64,000 nucleotides of DNA from Capitulum mitella (taxonomy: Eukaryota > Arthropoda > Thecostraca > Pollicipedomorpha > Pollicipedidae). The stretch is taken from the NCBI GenBank assembly GCA_030062745.1, contig CP099840.1, forward strand, positions 15,097,437 to 15,161,436, in the 5' to 3' direction. Position numbers and translations under genes: made by a program. Position 1 is the stretch's first letter. Each line of letters opens with the position of its first letter. This document shows positions 1-12,164 of the stretch, piece by piece. The notes beneath the pieces were generated by a model that saw nothing but the letters and a program-made list of their open reading frames with translations, was not told where the DNA came from and made no database searches.

Positions 1-598
1 CCGTTCCTCGTATCTGTACTGCGACTTTGCTAGTCAGTAAGAGCCTTTGAACGACTCTGATAATTTGTCAATTTGTGTCAAGCTGCTGCAAGAGCTCCAT
101 TGTCCATTGTGTGCTCGTTCTTGCTAGATATGTTTTGTAGCTCGTATTCTGCTATATCGACAACTTACTTCCAGGTTTGCCTTCTGCTTGCTCGTTCGCT
201 GTTGAAAACAGTCGTTATGTGTCTTTTGTTTTCCCTGAAATGTTGTTTTCTCTCAGTTTCCGCTCTTCTCAGTTCCTCTTTCAGTGTTGTTTGACGCCCA
301 CCCGCTGCAATACATGTGTACGCATTGACTTTGTCGCTTCGTTCTCTCTTCTCTGAAGTTCGCTGACAAAGCTACGAACCAGAAACGGAATCAAGAGAAA
401 TGGGCTGCTGGATCTCTTCAACATTTCTTCAGTGTCGTATTAAAAGTTGACTGTAAGCGGAAGATATGTTGGATTTAAAATTCATCTTTAGCCACTTAAA
501 TACTCATGAAAATCCTGGTTGCTATACTCATGCGACTACCCTCAGTGTTATGCTAGTCACCGCAAGCATAATAAACCCTTTACCACACTTGTGGAACT
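1..598. other. No gene recognised
   Basis: Ordinary mixed-composition sequence before the polypyrimidine tract. A 73-codon Ser/Leu/Cys-rich frame at 73-294 has no recognisable features. Confidence 0.5.
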
Positions 599-1330
599 TA
601 TCAGCCTACTCTCTCTCTTTTCCTCCCTCCCTCTCTCTTCCTTTCTCCCTCCCTCCCTCCCTCTCCCTCTCTCTTCCTCCTTCTCTCTCTCTCTCTCTCT
701 CTCCCTTTCTCTTCCTCTCTCTCTTTTGCTCTCTCTCTCCCTTTCTCCTTATCTCCTTCTCCTCGCTCTCCTTTCTCCCTCTCTCTTCCTTTCTCCCTCC
801 CTCCCTCCCTCTCCCTCTCTCTTCCTCCTTTTCTCTCTCTCTCTCTCTCCCTTCCCCTTCCCCTCTCTCTTTTGCTCTCTCTCTCCCTTTCTCCTCATCT
901 CCTTCTCCTCGCTCTCCTTCTCTTTTTCTTTCTCTTTTCCTTCCATCTCCTCCTTTCTATCGCTCTTTTTCTCCCTGCTTCTCTCGGTTTTTCGCTTTTC
1001 CTTATGTCACTTCTGCTTCTCTCTCTCTCTGTCTATCCTTCTCCTTTTTTCTATTTCGTGCTTTTTTTTAAGTCCCCACTTACTCTTCACTCCTGTTCAT
1101 TCATTCATGACTGTTGCTTTTCATTCTCTTTTCCCTGGCGCAGTTTCTTTTTTGTCACTTCCCCTCCCTCCCTGCCTTTCTTTCTCTCTCTCTCTCCTTT
1201 CGTTTTTCTGTCTCACTCTTCCTCTTTCTCGGTATTTCTTCCCTTTTTTACCATTCTTTTTTCTCCCCTTTTTTCTCTCCTTTTCCCTGTTTGTCCCTCT
1301 TCTCTTTTTTTCCACTTGCTGACGCAATCA
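599..1330 (+). repeat. Polypyrimidine (CT-rich) low-complexity tract
   Basis: About 730 bp almost entirely of C and T on the plus strand, with (CT)n, (CCCT)n and (CTTT)n runs and a duplicated sub-block (the CTCCCTCTCTCTTCCTTT type near 640 and 780). Serine/leucine-rich open frames across it are a by-product of composition and are not genes. Confidence 0.9.
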
Positions 1331-1399
1331 CTGTTTCAGGTGTCTATCCCAATGTTCTTTTCTTCCTGCCGCTCTTCCCTTTTCCCTGTGTATCTGTAG

Positions 1400-3080
1400 T
1401 TGTCCTCTAGCCTCTTCCCTCGTTCGCCCCCCAGTGTTAAATTTCTTTTGCCATCAATTATGTTCATGTCCCTTATTTTATGTGTATTATATGACTACAT
1501 GTTTTTCACATTTGACATCTCTCGGTATGAGCTGTCCATTTTCTCGTGTTATCAGTTTATATTTCTAACAATTATCTACAGCTGTTGATATGCTTATAAC
1601 ATCCATGCATGGTCCCGCTTCTTTTCTCTTCCTCTGCCGGTTTTACTTTCCTACACATTTCTGTAAAGTGAGAGGACATGAGCATTCCTGCGTATATGAG
1701 ACTTAACAAAAGTCTTATACTGCACATATGAGTTTCGTGCATAAGTTCTATTAGCATCAGATGCACCATATATAATCAAATTAATAATAAATGTCGAGTT
1801 TTGGGCATTTTACCACAAGTTTTCAAAGCCGACTACTGTGCTTGGAATCAGCGTGCCTTAGGTTGTATGACTTCTGAAAATGACGCTTTGTTGAGGCAGT
1901 TGGGCCACCTTAGTCCTGTTCTATGATGTTTAACTAGGTGGAAATCAGCTTCAGTATTTTTGATTAACCAAAGCTTTTTCACCTGCCCTGCGGAGTCTTG
2001 ACGTGCTTCGGTGCCAGAGATCGTTGCGGTACTGCGGATATTATCGACAGAATCATTCGCACCTCAGGAACTCAGGGGAGTGTCCTGTCTTGGTTTACAC
2101 CATCCAGGCGTTAAAATAAGTCTAAGCGAGCAAAACATGAAGCCTGTGCTGTTACCGTGACGAGGTCACTACATGTCCGGTCAGGGAGCCGGACTACAAG
2201 CTTGGTGAGAGGCATACGCACGGTCCCATTCCCAGAGCGGGAGGCCTTGTTTGGCCCCGAGACCGAAGTTGCCGGCGGGTCATGGGGTTCTGTTTCGGAA
2301 CTGGACGACACAGTGCAGATTCCGCAGTGCCTTCTGACTCTATGCCTAGTGTACTTAGTACACTATATTTCGGGGTTTTTGGATGGTATGGTCAGGGTCG
2401 ACGCAATAACCTCGACGTAGCATGAATTCCGATCGCAATGATGCCCAGCTCAGCATGCTCGGGCTTAATTGATAAGAAACCAAGTGTAATGACGCCGTGA
2501 GAATCTTGTCACGCTTCCACTGGCAAACTGATGGGCATTAATCCTCGCCGGACATAAGGATTTTAACTTGTTTCTGGAATCAGAAAGGTTGTTAGCAGTC
2601 ACAAATACATTTCGCTTATAATGAAAATTTGGTGGCGAAACAACGGCGAACAGGTAGCGCATTCCTTTGTTATCTGAATGATGCCAAATGTGACATTTTC
2701 ACAAATTCATGTGATGACCTTTCAGGTTTTCCGTTCATTGTTTGCCGTCTCCTCTACCATCGTAGTATTTCACAGCGTTCCCCCTGGTTATCCATGTTTT
2801 TGTGACGACCTGGTTTTCAAAGCGATCAATCGTTTCTCGTGCAATCGTGTTTGTTACTTTATTTTATGGATAGGTATATATGTCATATATATATTTACAT
2901 GTATATTGATATTTAGAAATCGGCCAGAAACTTTGTTCACTACAGACCTGCAAAGTCGGAATGCCGGTCGGGCGGCCGATGTTTCGTTGGCGGGGAACGG
3001 CTGTACAGGTGTCCGGCCGTGGGACGGCACTGTCTTGCGTTTGACGTAGATTTTGATGGTCAGCAAGCTACAAAACATTG
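1400..3080. other. No gene recognised
   Basis: AT-leaning DNA with short open frames only (all below 125 codons). The 123-codon plus-strand frame at 2678-3049 is hydrophobic and AT-rich, with no motif or splice context. Confidence 0.5.
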
Positions 3081-3960
3081 TGAGGACTTGCCCTGTACGG
3101 AATATCTACAGTCCGAAGACGCAGGTAGCCTGGGTCAGGTCAGCTGAGACCAAATAGAATAAAATGGTCATGCAGATCTATTCATCCAACCTCTACGAAA
3201 CTTTGTGGAGAAGGAATGTACTAGACGCATGTTACCATCCTGAAGCACAAGTGACCTAGGTCCGTTCAGTCAAGGTCTACCGCGGTCAGGTGTTGAAAAT
3301 GTAGCGTTTTGTAAAGGTCTCTCACGGGAGTGTTGCGGGGACTTTGACTTCATGATAAATGTGGGTGTCCCAAAGCATAGGCAGGCTAAAAGTCAGGTCT
3401 TTTGTCAAAGTCAGAAGCTAAAAATCAGAAGCCGAAAGTCAGATCATTTGAAGCCATCCAACGTCAACTGGAGGAAGCTGCGACATCCATTCTTTTTCTC
3501 TAGATCTGTTTAATTAGATTTTGCGATAATGCGTTTTCTTGCCCTCGGCTGACCTGGGCTTGCCTCGATGATCAAAGTCTGTCACTTGACTTACGGATAT
3601 ATACGGCTATCCTGCTAACTAACCTAACCCACCAGATTGTGCTATGCTCGATTCTGATAAAGTGCAACATTTTCATATGTTGGCCTGGGTTGATCAGGGC
3701 TGAAGTGAGTTTGACCTGACCTAGGTCAAGTTCACTTTGTAATGTGTAAGTTCACCATACAGGTTAAAGTTCTACGAAATTTGGTTGCGATCAATTTAGC
3801 ACATGTGGAGAAAGGAAAAGGTGCTACTGTTTCAACGTCTGACCTTGTTTATCCTCGATAAACTTGACCCAGGTCATTCAGTATCTAAAGGTTGCAAGAT
3901 CCCTACGCAGGCTTTCTTCCCAAATCAGTTCATTGCAATCAGGTCAACAGATCAGAATAT
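3080..3960 (+). repeat. AGGTCA-rich interspersed repeat region
   Basis: Multiple AGGTCA/TGACCT hexamers (GGGTCAGGTCAG near 3134, GACCTAGGTCCG near 3252, the palindrome TGACCTAGGTCA at 3717-3728, CCAGGTCATT near 3870) and short stretches repeated within the region, such as CTACGAAA(C)TTTG with TGTGGAGAA(A)GG. Related in flavour to the tandem arrays at 9.0 and 10.4 kb. No gene seen. Confidence 0.45.
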
Positions 3961-4278
3961 AAGGGGGGGGGTGCAAATTATGAACCCTTCAACAGTGGGC
4001 GTAGTTATGAACCCTTCAACAGTGAGCGTAATTCTCGGGCGACCACCGGCTCGCGTGTGAACGGTTTTTTTACAGATGAATCCATGTCGGTGTTAATCAA
4101 CGCTATAGCAGTTACTGTACTGCCTGCTTTGACCCGCGAATGATTAACAAATCATTTACATCTTCACTGCATCTTCACTACACATCCACAACAAATTAGG
4201 TTGATCTTAGTGCCAGTACAACATTACGACGTTGATGAACAGATATTATACTTTGTCTGTTTTCTGGCGTTGTTTCAG

Positions 4279-4436
4279 GGACGATGACAGTGTGAATCCA
4301 GTGCAAGAGGTCCATATCTTCATCTCGAAGGAGGATCATTGTCTTCTTGACACCACCGTCCGTCCGAGCTCCGCTCATCCAGTGCAGCCGTCATCAGGGG
4401 CCCCTTACCGTGGCCCTTGGGCCGCGGATGACACGG
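4279..4436 (+). CDS. Possible internal exon of an unknown gene
   Basis: Seen: a strong acceptor (long pyrimidine run ending TTGTTTCAG), then 158 nt open in one frame encoding DDDSVNPVQEVHIFISKED, DTTVRPSSAHPVQPS and GAPYRGPWAADDT, and a moderate donor CGG|GTCAGT. Entry leaves one base and exit is phase 1, so the exon keeps frame if spliced between phase-2 and phase-1 introns. GC-rich relative to flanks. No partner exon or known domain was found. The opposite strand is also open here, so coding status is uncertain. Confidence 0.27.
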
Positions 4437-4439
4437 GTC

Positions 4440-5412
4440 AGTGTGCTCGCCGGTCGCCACCGCTAGCCAGTTCCGTAGTAGCGTGTAGCGTAGTGTAGTG
4501 TAGTAAGCGTGTAGTATAGTGTAGCCGATCGTCGATTAGCATGTGAGCAGTGGACGAGGGACGGCGGCGCCGGGCCCGCCTGTTGCGGAGGTGTCTCGCT
4601 ACATCGGCACAGCGTCTATCGTCCAGCGACCACGCTTCGCACCGGCACAGTGTGTACTAGGAGCACAATGCGTGCCACCACCTTCCAGATCTTTCGGCGA
4701 CTTTGGCTTGATTGGTTGTCAGGGGCCAAAACCTCCACACCATCTGCCCTTTCCGCTTTCGGTGAACTGGGGTACAAGCAAAAGCAAACGTCATATGAAA
4801 AACATCACGTTTATATTTCGTTTACGAGCGCAAAAGAGGCAATAGGCGAAGTGACATTCTTTAAAATACGGGGCTTAAATTAAGAATTTTTAATCTCGGA
4901 TAATAATTCATTTTTAGCTTCCAGACGCAACTGGAAACTACTTCTGTATTGCTGGTGGATTCATGGTGCGAAAATAGGAAGACCGCACTTGCAACAAAAA
5001 ATTATACCCGGACCAATTTCGATGGCATGATCCCTACTCATGGCTGAAGACGTTAATGACATAGTGAGGAAACCAAATGGGGAATTATTTTGTCTCTCTC
5101 CCTGTCGTCCTCCTAGACCTGCCCTCACCATTGCATTTTTAGGTATCTACTGTCTGTGGGCTTGTAGCTCATCTTCTGTTTCCTAAGTATCCCTTTGGAT
5201 CAAAATTACTGCAACTCCAAGCCTCCGATTCTCGATTTGTACATTACGTCCAGCACTGTATGAATGCACGCCAGCACACACACACACACACACACAGTCA
5301 TAAACGCTCGGATTATTTTCTGCCGTCGGTCAGTGCGAGACTAGTATTTTCTGTGCTCCTTCCAACCGAAGCAATGGAGTTTGAATTGCTGCTCAGCCCT
5401 TAGATGACATGT
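4440..5412. other. Low-complexity TAGTG-type run and unassigned sequence
   Basis: From about 4470 to 4525 the sequence is a degenerate run of TAGTG and TAGCG pieces. Then GC-rich sequence to 4700 and AT-rich DNA to the second-family repeat. No supported gene. Confidence 0.5.
5277..5297 (+). repeat. (CA)n microsatellite
   Basis: Short uninterrupted CA dinucleotide run of about ten units. Confidence 0.85.
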
Positions 5413-6740
5413 TTAACCCGGCCCCGACTGAAGGTTGCCCCCCCCCCCTCCGTGATTTGCCGAGATTGCGAGAAAACGAACAAACGCAGCGCCACGAAAT
5501 CTGGTGTATCTTTTGTTTGATTATTTTTACGTCCCATATGGAATTTTTGATCTCAGGTCAAATCAGAGTCTGACCTAGATCAGGTCAAGTGGACTAATGT
5601 TCAGAAAAGTTTAGCGCCCTGTAACGTTTTCGGAAAACACTATAATTATTATATAACATTATATTATTATATTATATATATATATATATATGGACTAATG
5701 TTTAGAAAAGTTTAGCGCCCTGTAACGTTTTCGGAAAACACTATAATATATTATATAACATTATATTATTATATTATATATTATACAGCAATACAGTAGT
5801 CTATCAGAGACTAAGATCTTGATAGTAACTATAAATCTGTCGTCCCAATTTTTTGGAAACCTTCGGACCATTGACCTCGGTTCAGCCCCATTTTCCAGAT
5901 GTCGTCGTTTCACTGACATTTTGACATTTTGAGTGTGAGGCGATGTACACATTCAATGGCCGTCATACAGCAAACTATCAATGACGTCCAACCATTGACC
6001 TGAAGCCAGGTCACGAAAAACAGCTATGAGCCAAAATGTACCGCTGTCAGAATCAGCGACGGAGGACTTGAAAAGGATAGAAAGTAAGGAAATTGGCTCT
6101 CACGGTTGCGAATAATACCAAGAAACTCAGAAAGTTTTAAAAATATTATATTTGTAAATACACGGGTTTTTGCAAATAAAGCTCCGCCAATTGAGTAGAT
6201 TGATCCCTAATTCATTGTTTCAGCATTTAAGCACGGAAAACCATCTCAAAGATTACTAGCACACACACCACTTGGCAAAGCATATGTTGCCAAAAGAAAG
6301 GAACGCTAAAATTAGTTTCCGTTAATTGTTCCCAGCATTCCGCACCGGCGCCCGCGTTGCAATGGTGTGAATATCGCTGTCTTTAACTCAGCGTTTCCGC
6401 GTAAATATTAAACAAATCACAGAAATTAGACGTGTACCGACTTCTGCGGAGTTTTACCTTTTTGTTGGGCCTTGTGCCGAGGCCTCATTAATCACAGCCC
6501 TTGAGATCTAGGCCATTTCTTGGGTTCGTGTAGTCGGCTATGAGAAAGCATGTATAGGGCGAAAATGGTTTACATATTATCCAGAAATAAAGATGAAGTC
6601 AGTATCGAGCTCTACTTGTCACGAACTTTCCAACGGTACGCTTATTTTTATCGTGCGACTAGCCGTCCACGACTTGGGAGGACGGTCATCCCCCCCCAGT
6701 CGGGCGTGTATGGCTCCCACTGCCAGTCGGACGCGGGTAA
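5413..6740 (+). mobile_element. Second TTAA-ended repeat family, copy a
   Basis: Left end TTAACCCGGCCCCGACTG; right end CCAGTCGGACGCGGGTAA, its approximate inverse. The interior is shared with 30687-31875 (for example GCGAGAAAACGAACAAACGC, CAGGTCAA blocks, GAGCTCTACTTGTCACGA and TTTCCAACGG near the right end). Contains an internal 102-bp duplication with AT-rich tails. No transposase frame. Termini differ from the CCCTATTCCCGG family, but the TTAA flank suggests the same type of transposition. Confidence 0.65.
5593..5795 (+). repeat. Direct duplication of about 102 bp with AT-rich tails
   Basis: The sequence beginning GGACTAATGTTCAGAAAAGT occurs at about 5593 and again at about 5694 with one or two differences. 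Each copy ends in ATTATATAACATTATATTA-type sequence. It lies inside the second-family copy a and is recent judging by near identity. Confidence 0.85.
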
Positions 6741-8999
6741 CCATTCGTGTAGTTCGTGTAACTTATTATCAGCCATTTTGCATCAGCCGGCAATTTTGCA
6801 AACGCTCTTCTTTTTCATACAACCTACCATCGGCAAAAGTCATAATCGCATTACTCATTAGGATGCACACAATGAATGCGAATTTCCCGGAAAGGGGAAG
6901 GTCATGAATCATTACGTGGAACAACATCCTTGCATATCATACAAGTAGGTGGATCTCTCAGGGCCTGTTTCAGCTTTCCGCCTGTGCGGCCAAATCCCCT
7001 CCCCTCGCCCACACACTGATAAGACTTCCCTCCCATTACGTCACAGTTTCCAATGGTGTAAACAAGTACATGCCGGAGAATTTCGAGTCATGATTTATGA
7101 GATTAATATGGTTCACTGGCACTGAGAACTACGCGATTCGCTGTCTTTCATGCGCTCTGAAAACCTATGAAGGAATCTTTATGAGTATCAAATAGAATTA
7201 TGCCTCAGGTAACGGCAGTGTAGTAGCCAGAGGGTCGTTTGGTTCGCATAAATTTGGTTTCTGAACGGAATAGCAGTGTTTAAGGAGTAAAGAAAGGAAA
7301 AATATAAGGGGAATAAAAGCTCCAATGAAACGAACAGTTGCACCTCTGCTAAACCACAACAGCCTTTGTTAAAGGACTCGAGCAATGATCGTGAAAACAC
7401 TTGGATTTGACTACCAGTGATGGTTAGGGGTGGCAAGTAATTGCATGGCCTCATGAGGAGATAAGAGACTTCTGATTCCTCCTGCTTTATCGACGTTGAC
7501 CAGTACTCGTGGAAAGGCGACACAGCAGAGTTTGCTGTTTCGAGGGGTGTTAGGTTTGTCCTGGCCACATCATTAGCGACATCCTGGCTATGACCTTGCG
7601 ACCCGACAGATGCTGACTGGCTACTGCTCTGGCAAACGAAGCACCATTTTTTTTTATTGCGGTAGATTCTCCTCAGAGAATAGTGAGTTACAAACTGCCA
7701 TATATACTTAACACACACTTTCTTCTCGCATTCAAGCAAAAAGGCGCTCTAGTTCGCTAGAGTTTGTTGAGGTCGTAAAGCTCTTTAGCCTTGCGATTTT
7801 GATTGCAGACGTTACTAGCATAAGCCGCAATGCTCAAAAGGGTACACAACGTTCTGAATAATGCGTTCACGGCAAAATGCAGTGACGGTTGGTGGTAGCC
7901 GGTAGCAGAAGTTTCCCGAAATGGCTGAGACGGCAAACTAATGAGCTTTTGTAGTTCACGCTCTAAAATGGGCTGCTTCGTCGGCTTAGGTGTGCATTAA
8001 CCAGGCAGAGCTTGGCGGAAGCCCCCAGAAATGCGTATGTGACAAATAATTAGAGTGGAGTTGCAAAGTATAAATTGTCCGCAGTGCACGGTAAAACACA
8101 CACTTTTCTTGTCTACAGCCCAATAACGCTTTCAGCCAACTTACCGCTGTGGAAACGACGTCAGTATGTCATACTTTTAGGCAGACTTTACCGCTGACAT
8201 TGTATTCCGAACAAATCGACTTCATTGCGGTCAAAATGGACGTATTTCATATCTCTGAAAAACAGACTACATCTCACTGTCTTTATAAAAGAAAATGATG
8301 ATGGTGTTATGGAGAATGTCCATCTCAAAGAACAACATATATGCTTTATCTTATAGGATATTTCAAAGCTCATGATTACCATATAAGCCAGGTCTAATGT
8401 CAGACTGAACGTTATAAATTTCCAGCGAGCAGTCAGCAATCACGTAAACATAATATTCTGCTGTGACCTGATAGCATCTGGCTGGCCATGGCACTTTCAT
8501 CAGTATCCTCTGTTCTTTTACGTTCAAGATATGAACCTTTTTTGAGTGAGTACGAACACTTTACCCAGCACCGCCCGTGGGAGGACACTCCCCTCTGTTT
8601 TTCGTGAATAACTTCTGAACTGTTAAGGCCATCTTTACCAAACTTTCAGTACCTATTCATCAATTCATTTTGATATTTTGATAACAAAACTCTTCCACGC
8701 TTGGTCAGACCATGGAGTTACGACGCCATAAGTGAACCTCTGTATGCATGTTTTTGCGTCTTCGGGCCGGTGGCGCAAACATGTTTTATTTTTTATAATA
8801 TTCGTGGATATATTGCATGGATGGCTTGGATTTACCTAAGACACGGTCCCCATAACGATGTATAACCGTGCTGCCTCAACATTACAGGCCATGCTGGGTC
8901 ACATGCATGATGACAATTGGACATGATTTGTATTGTGGAAGACAGAAGTCGTTACCGTTAGCGTTCCCCATTGTTCAAGCTAGACAAACAAAGCTGTGT
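6741..8999. other. No gene recognised apart from the weak frame at 7188-7739
   Basis: Mixed sequence with no splice-supported frame, no clear repeat and no transposase motif. Confidence 0.45.
7188..7739 (-). other. Unrecognised 183-codon open frame
   Basis: Longest open frame in the first 20 kb apart from the pyrimidine tract. It starts MLECEKKVCVKYIWQF and includes a Ser-rich stretch (QSSSQSASVGSQGHSQD) and a hydrophobic segment near the C-terminus. I recognise no domain. Codon use is unlike the GC-rich exons of genes 1 and 2, so it is probably fortuitous or a repeat relic. Confidence 0.12.
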
Positions 9000-9490
9000 T
9001 TATGCGCCTCTAACAAGTTTCACCAAATGCATCGTGAGGTCATGTCAGGTCACGTCATAGGCAGATGCCAAAACGAAATGAAATACATGTCTGAGGAAGA
9101 TCGTTCAGTAGCAGCAAGGAGCAATTATTGTTCCTGGACAGAACAGGAGAAATGACTATCTCTTCTGACCTGGCTTGACCTTGACCCGATAAAGAGCAGA
9201 CAGAGCAGATTTGATTATCACGAGGTGTCATTTCAGTTCTGTACTTGACGAGGTTAAGAATCCCAGCGAGCAATCATTGTTCTTTCGCAGGAAGAATGAC
9301 GCAACCTTATTTGACTTGACCTAGATTGAACTTGTCTGGATGAAAAGTAGTTAATGCAAAATGATCATCAGGTGGTTTCACTTAAGTCCTTTTTGTGATG
9401 CAGATCAAAACGGCTGCGAGTGATTTTCGCTCTTTGGCAGGAAAAACCAGACCAATATTTCGCCTGACCTAGGTTGACCTTGACCCCACA
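9000..9490 (+). repeat. Three-unit tandem repeat of about 152 bp with AGGTCA motifs
   Basis: Matching blocks recur near 9110, 9262 and 9415 (GAGCAATTATTGTTCCTGG, GAGCAATCATTGTTCTTTCG, GAGTGATTTTCGCTCTTTGG), each followed 40-60 bp later by TTGACCT-type motifs (CTTGACCTTGACCC, ACTTGACCTAG, CTAGGTTGACCTTGACCCC). Units are well diverged. No coding capacity. Confidence 0.65.
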
Positions 9491-10429
9491 TTTCATAATA
9501 TTAGGGCATGCTTCTGATGCAGAAGATCGTGACCTTTTGTTTGACACCCAGTTGAAGGCTCCAAGACCTACATGGGTCTTGATGATGATAGCCGATGATA
9601 TGATATGAACCAGTGTCAGTTTTTTTCCGACGTGGTGTTATGCGTTTTACGTGACCTGCGATATCATTAGTCAAGTGACCAATTATAATAATATCTAATC
9701 TAACATACATAACATCTATCTAACATAATATTTTCTGAATCGCAAGATGCAGGGCTATCGGTTGGTGGTAGACCGGTTCAGATCCGATGGTTAAATCTTG
9801 AGATAACAGGAGGGTGCCCTTATCACATCCCCGGCGGTAGAGGGCACGAAAACACGCCAGGCAGTGCGGGTTAACCCGCGAAGTAGAAGGGGGTTTCGCA
9901 CTAATGCGCACTGGAAGGGGGGCAGGAAAGTGCCCCTCTCCAATCTCGGAAACAGAAAAAGCTGGGGACATGGAATTTTATGGACAGGACGGGGCCATAA
10001 TGTTCCACATTTTCTGCGATTTTTATAACTCTAGGTAAATATCTTCAAGGTCAAATGGGGTCGAAAACGTCAACTTTTGGCACTTTCTCGGCACGTGCAG
10101 GCCATGCAATACGACTTTTCGAACGGAACGGAAAAGTGTTTGTTTGAGCGTTAAAATGTGGAATACGACAATTTCTATTCATCTGGCGTCTTGACTCAGG
10201 ATTTCGAGTCGAAATCATGTCAGGTCATTGACCTATGGCATCATTTTTTCATCTTTTGCAGATCAGACTTCGACAATCACGGAATTGCTTGAGCGTAAAT
10301 AAAGGCGCTACACGCATCTTTTGGCGTATTTTCAGTGAAGGTAGCCAACATCGATACATCTGATCACTTCTAGCGTTTATATTTAGGTATGTATGCATGT
10401 GTATATATGTATATACGTGTGAGTACCAC
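9491..10429. other. Unassigned; possible short interspersed repeat near 9730-9970
   Basis: A GGTTCAGATCC box resembles the internal B box of tRNA-derived elements, but no correctly spaced A box was found. The rest is AT-rich with scattered AGGTCA motifs. Confidence 0.3.
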
Positions 10430-10860
10430 TGTGCCAAACGTGTTTTGGGTAGGGTATTTGAATGCATATTTGATACAAATCAACATATTGCAAACCGAAT
10501 TTAGACCAGGTCACAAAATAATTAAACTTGACCTTTGATGACCTTGGCCCGAACTGACCCTGATATATAAAAGCGTATCCATGTGCGCAAACGTGTTTTT
10601 ATTGGGGTCTTTGAATGCATGCTTATTACAAATCGACATGTCGCAAAGCAAATCTGGCCCAGGTCACAAGATATTTGACCCTTACCTTTAATAGCCTTGA
10701 CCTTCACTGACCGTGGTATATGTAAGCGTATCAGTGTGTGCACACGTGTTTTTATTAGGGTCTCTGAATGCATATTTCATACAAATCGACATATTGCAAG
10801 GCAATCTGGACCAGGTTACAAGCTGGTTGACCTTGACCCTTGCTGACCCTTGCTTTGGTG
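10430..10860 (+). repeat. Three-unit tandem repeat of 153-154 bp with AGGTCA motifs
   Basis: The block AACGTGTTTT(TATT) starts near 10436, 10589 and 10743, each followed by GAATGCAT, ATACAAATCGACATATTGCA-like sequence, CCAGGTCACAA and TTGACCTT. Spacing is 153-154 bp. Similar in period and motif content to the array at 9000-9490, so both may derive from one satellite-like family. Confidence 0.75.
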
Positions 10861-12164
10861 TTGATACATCCATCACTTATGCCTGAATGACTTCGCGTGA
10901 TTGTTTCAAAAGGTAATCTTAGGTAGAACGCTAGTCCTTTCCATAAAGTTTCCATTTGTCAGCGACTACCATTGTTTTCGTTACGTTTGCCTGACTTCAA
11001 ATGCTTGAAACTCCAAAAAATTTCGGGTCGATTTTCAATTTTTTTGAGTCAATCGACGACTTATTTAATTTCCACAAATGTCACAAAATAGCAGCAACCA
11101 GCTTCGATCCGTTCTCGAAATTTTCAACAAAAACAGGTGGGGTGGCACAAAAAGACTCCCCTTCCAGTGCGCGTGTCAACATGCTATCCGGTACACAGAG
11201 CTGAGAAATTACAAAACACGTCTTTGAAAATAATTTTGTGTCGCTATAGCTTGACAGGTTGACTTTCAAAACGTACATAACCAAATGAGGTAAACGCTTT
11301 TTGAGGAAAGCCAGGGCATGCGTTCAACTGAGCTGACTCAATTTTGCATTATACAAACATTTGTCAACAGTGTAAGTACACATGAAAAATGCAAAATTAA
11401 AAAATAAACAAACAGAGAAATTTCAAAACATCTCTTAAAAAATATGTTCGGTTGAACTAACTCATGTCCAAAACACACAAAAAAAACAACAACACGAATC
11501 AACCACCAGTACCATTCTAGACAATGATTGATCAGCGCGATATACACGAAATTCTTTATTGATTCAACTATCACAAATTTCCTGTTCTATCTCGATGCAC
11601 GTGCCAAATGCATTTTTTTGTCATGCCGTAATACAATGTTGTACGCATTTGTCGTTTGGGACGCATGTCACACTAACAAAATTTGAAGAAGTCTTCTTAT
11701 TAAAACGTTCGTGCGCGACTCGAGTGTGAACAAGACGCGATTCTGCCCTACCGCCAAGAACTCCGAGGTCGGAGAGATGGTAAAAGAGCGCCTGAAGGCT
11801 GTCAGATGTAAATTCAAACATCTGGCCCAGTGAACCAAATGCGCGTAGCCTGAAAAAACAGGCATATAAGATGTGGTCAAGTCAGTAAGGCGCCTTGTGG
11901 TATAAATGAAGGACGCAGCTTACGGCGTTTCTCTCCAAATTTGAAAGCATATTTAGAACATTACTTACTGAATTTAATTCCCTTTTTGTATATTTCATTA
12001 CCGACGAATGGTTATCGATCTGTTTCAGTACAATGCAGTAAGTGAGAGACACTCAAAAATCATCCAATGTCATATCAGGTCATGGTTCTCGCTGGTGATT
12101 ACAGTGAGGGGGGTGGTGGTCATCGGATTTAAGTCTTAATACGTCAAGAAGTTAAAATCAATTT
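10861..12164. other. No gene recognised
   Basis: AT-rich sequence. Short frames on both strands without motifs. Next to the TTAA-element cluster. Confidence 0.5.

Noticed and set aside
466-1399. Several Ser/Leu-rich open frames of 175-267 codons
   Set aside because: They are translations of the CT-rich tract in three overlapping frames, with no start context, domain or splice support.
9730-9970. tRNA-derived short interspersed element or tRNA gene
   Set aside because: A GGTTCAGATCC box is present, but no A box at suitable distance and no cloverleaf could be drawn.
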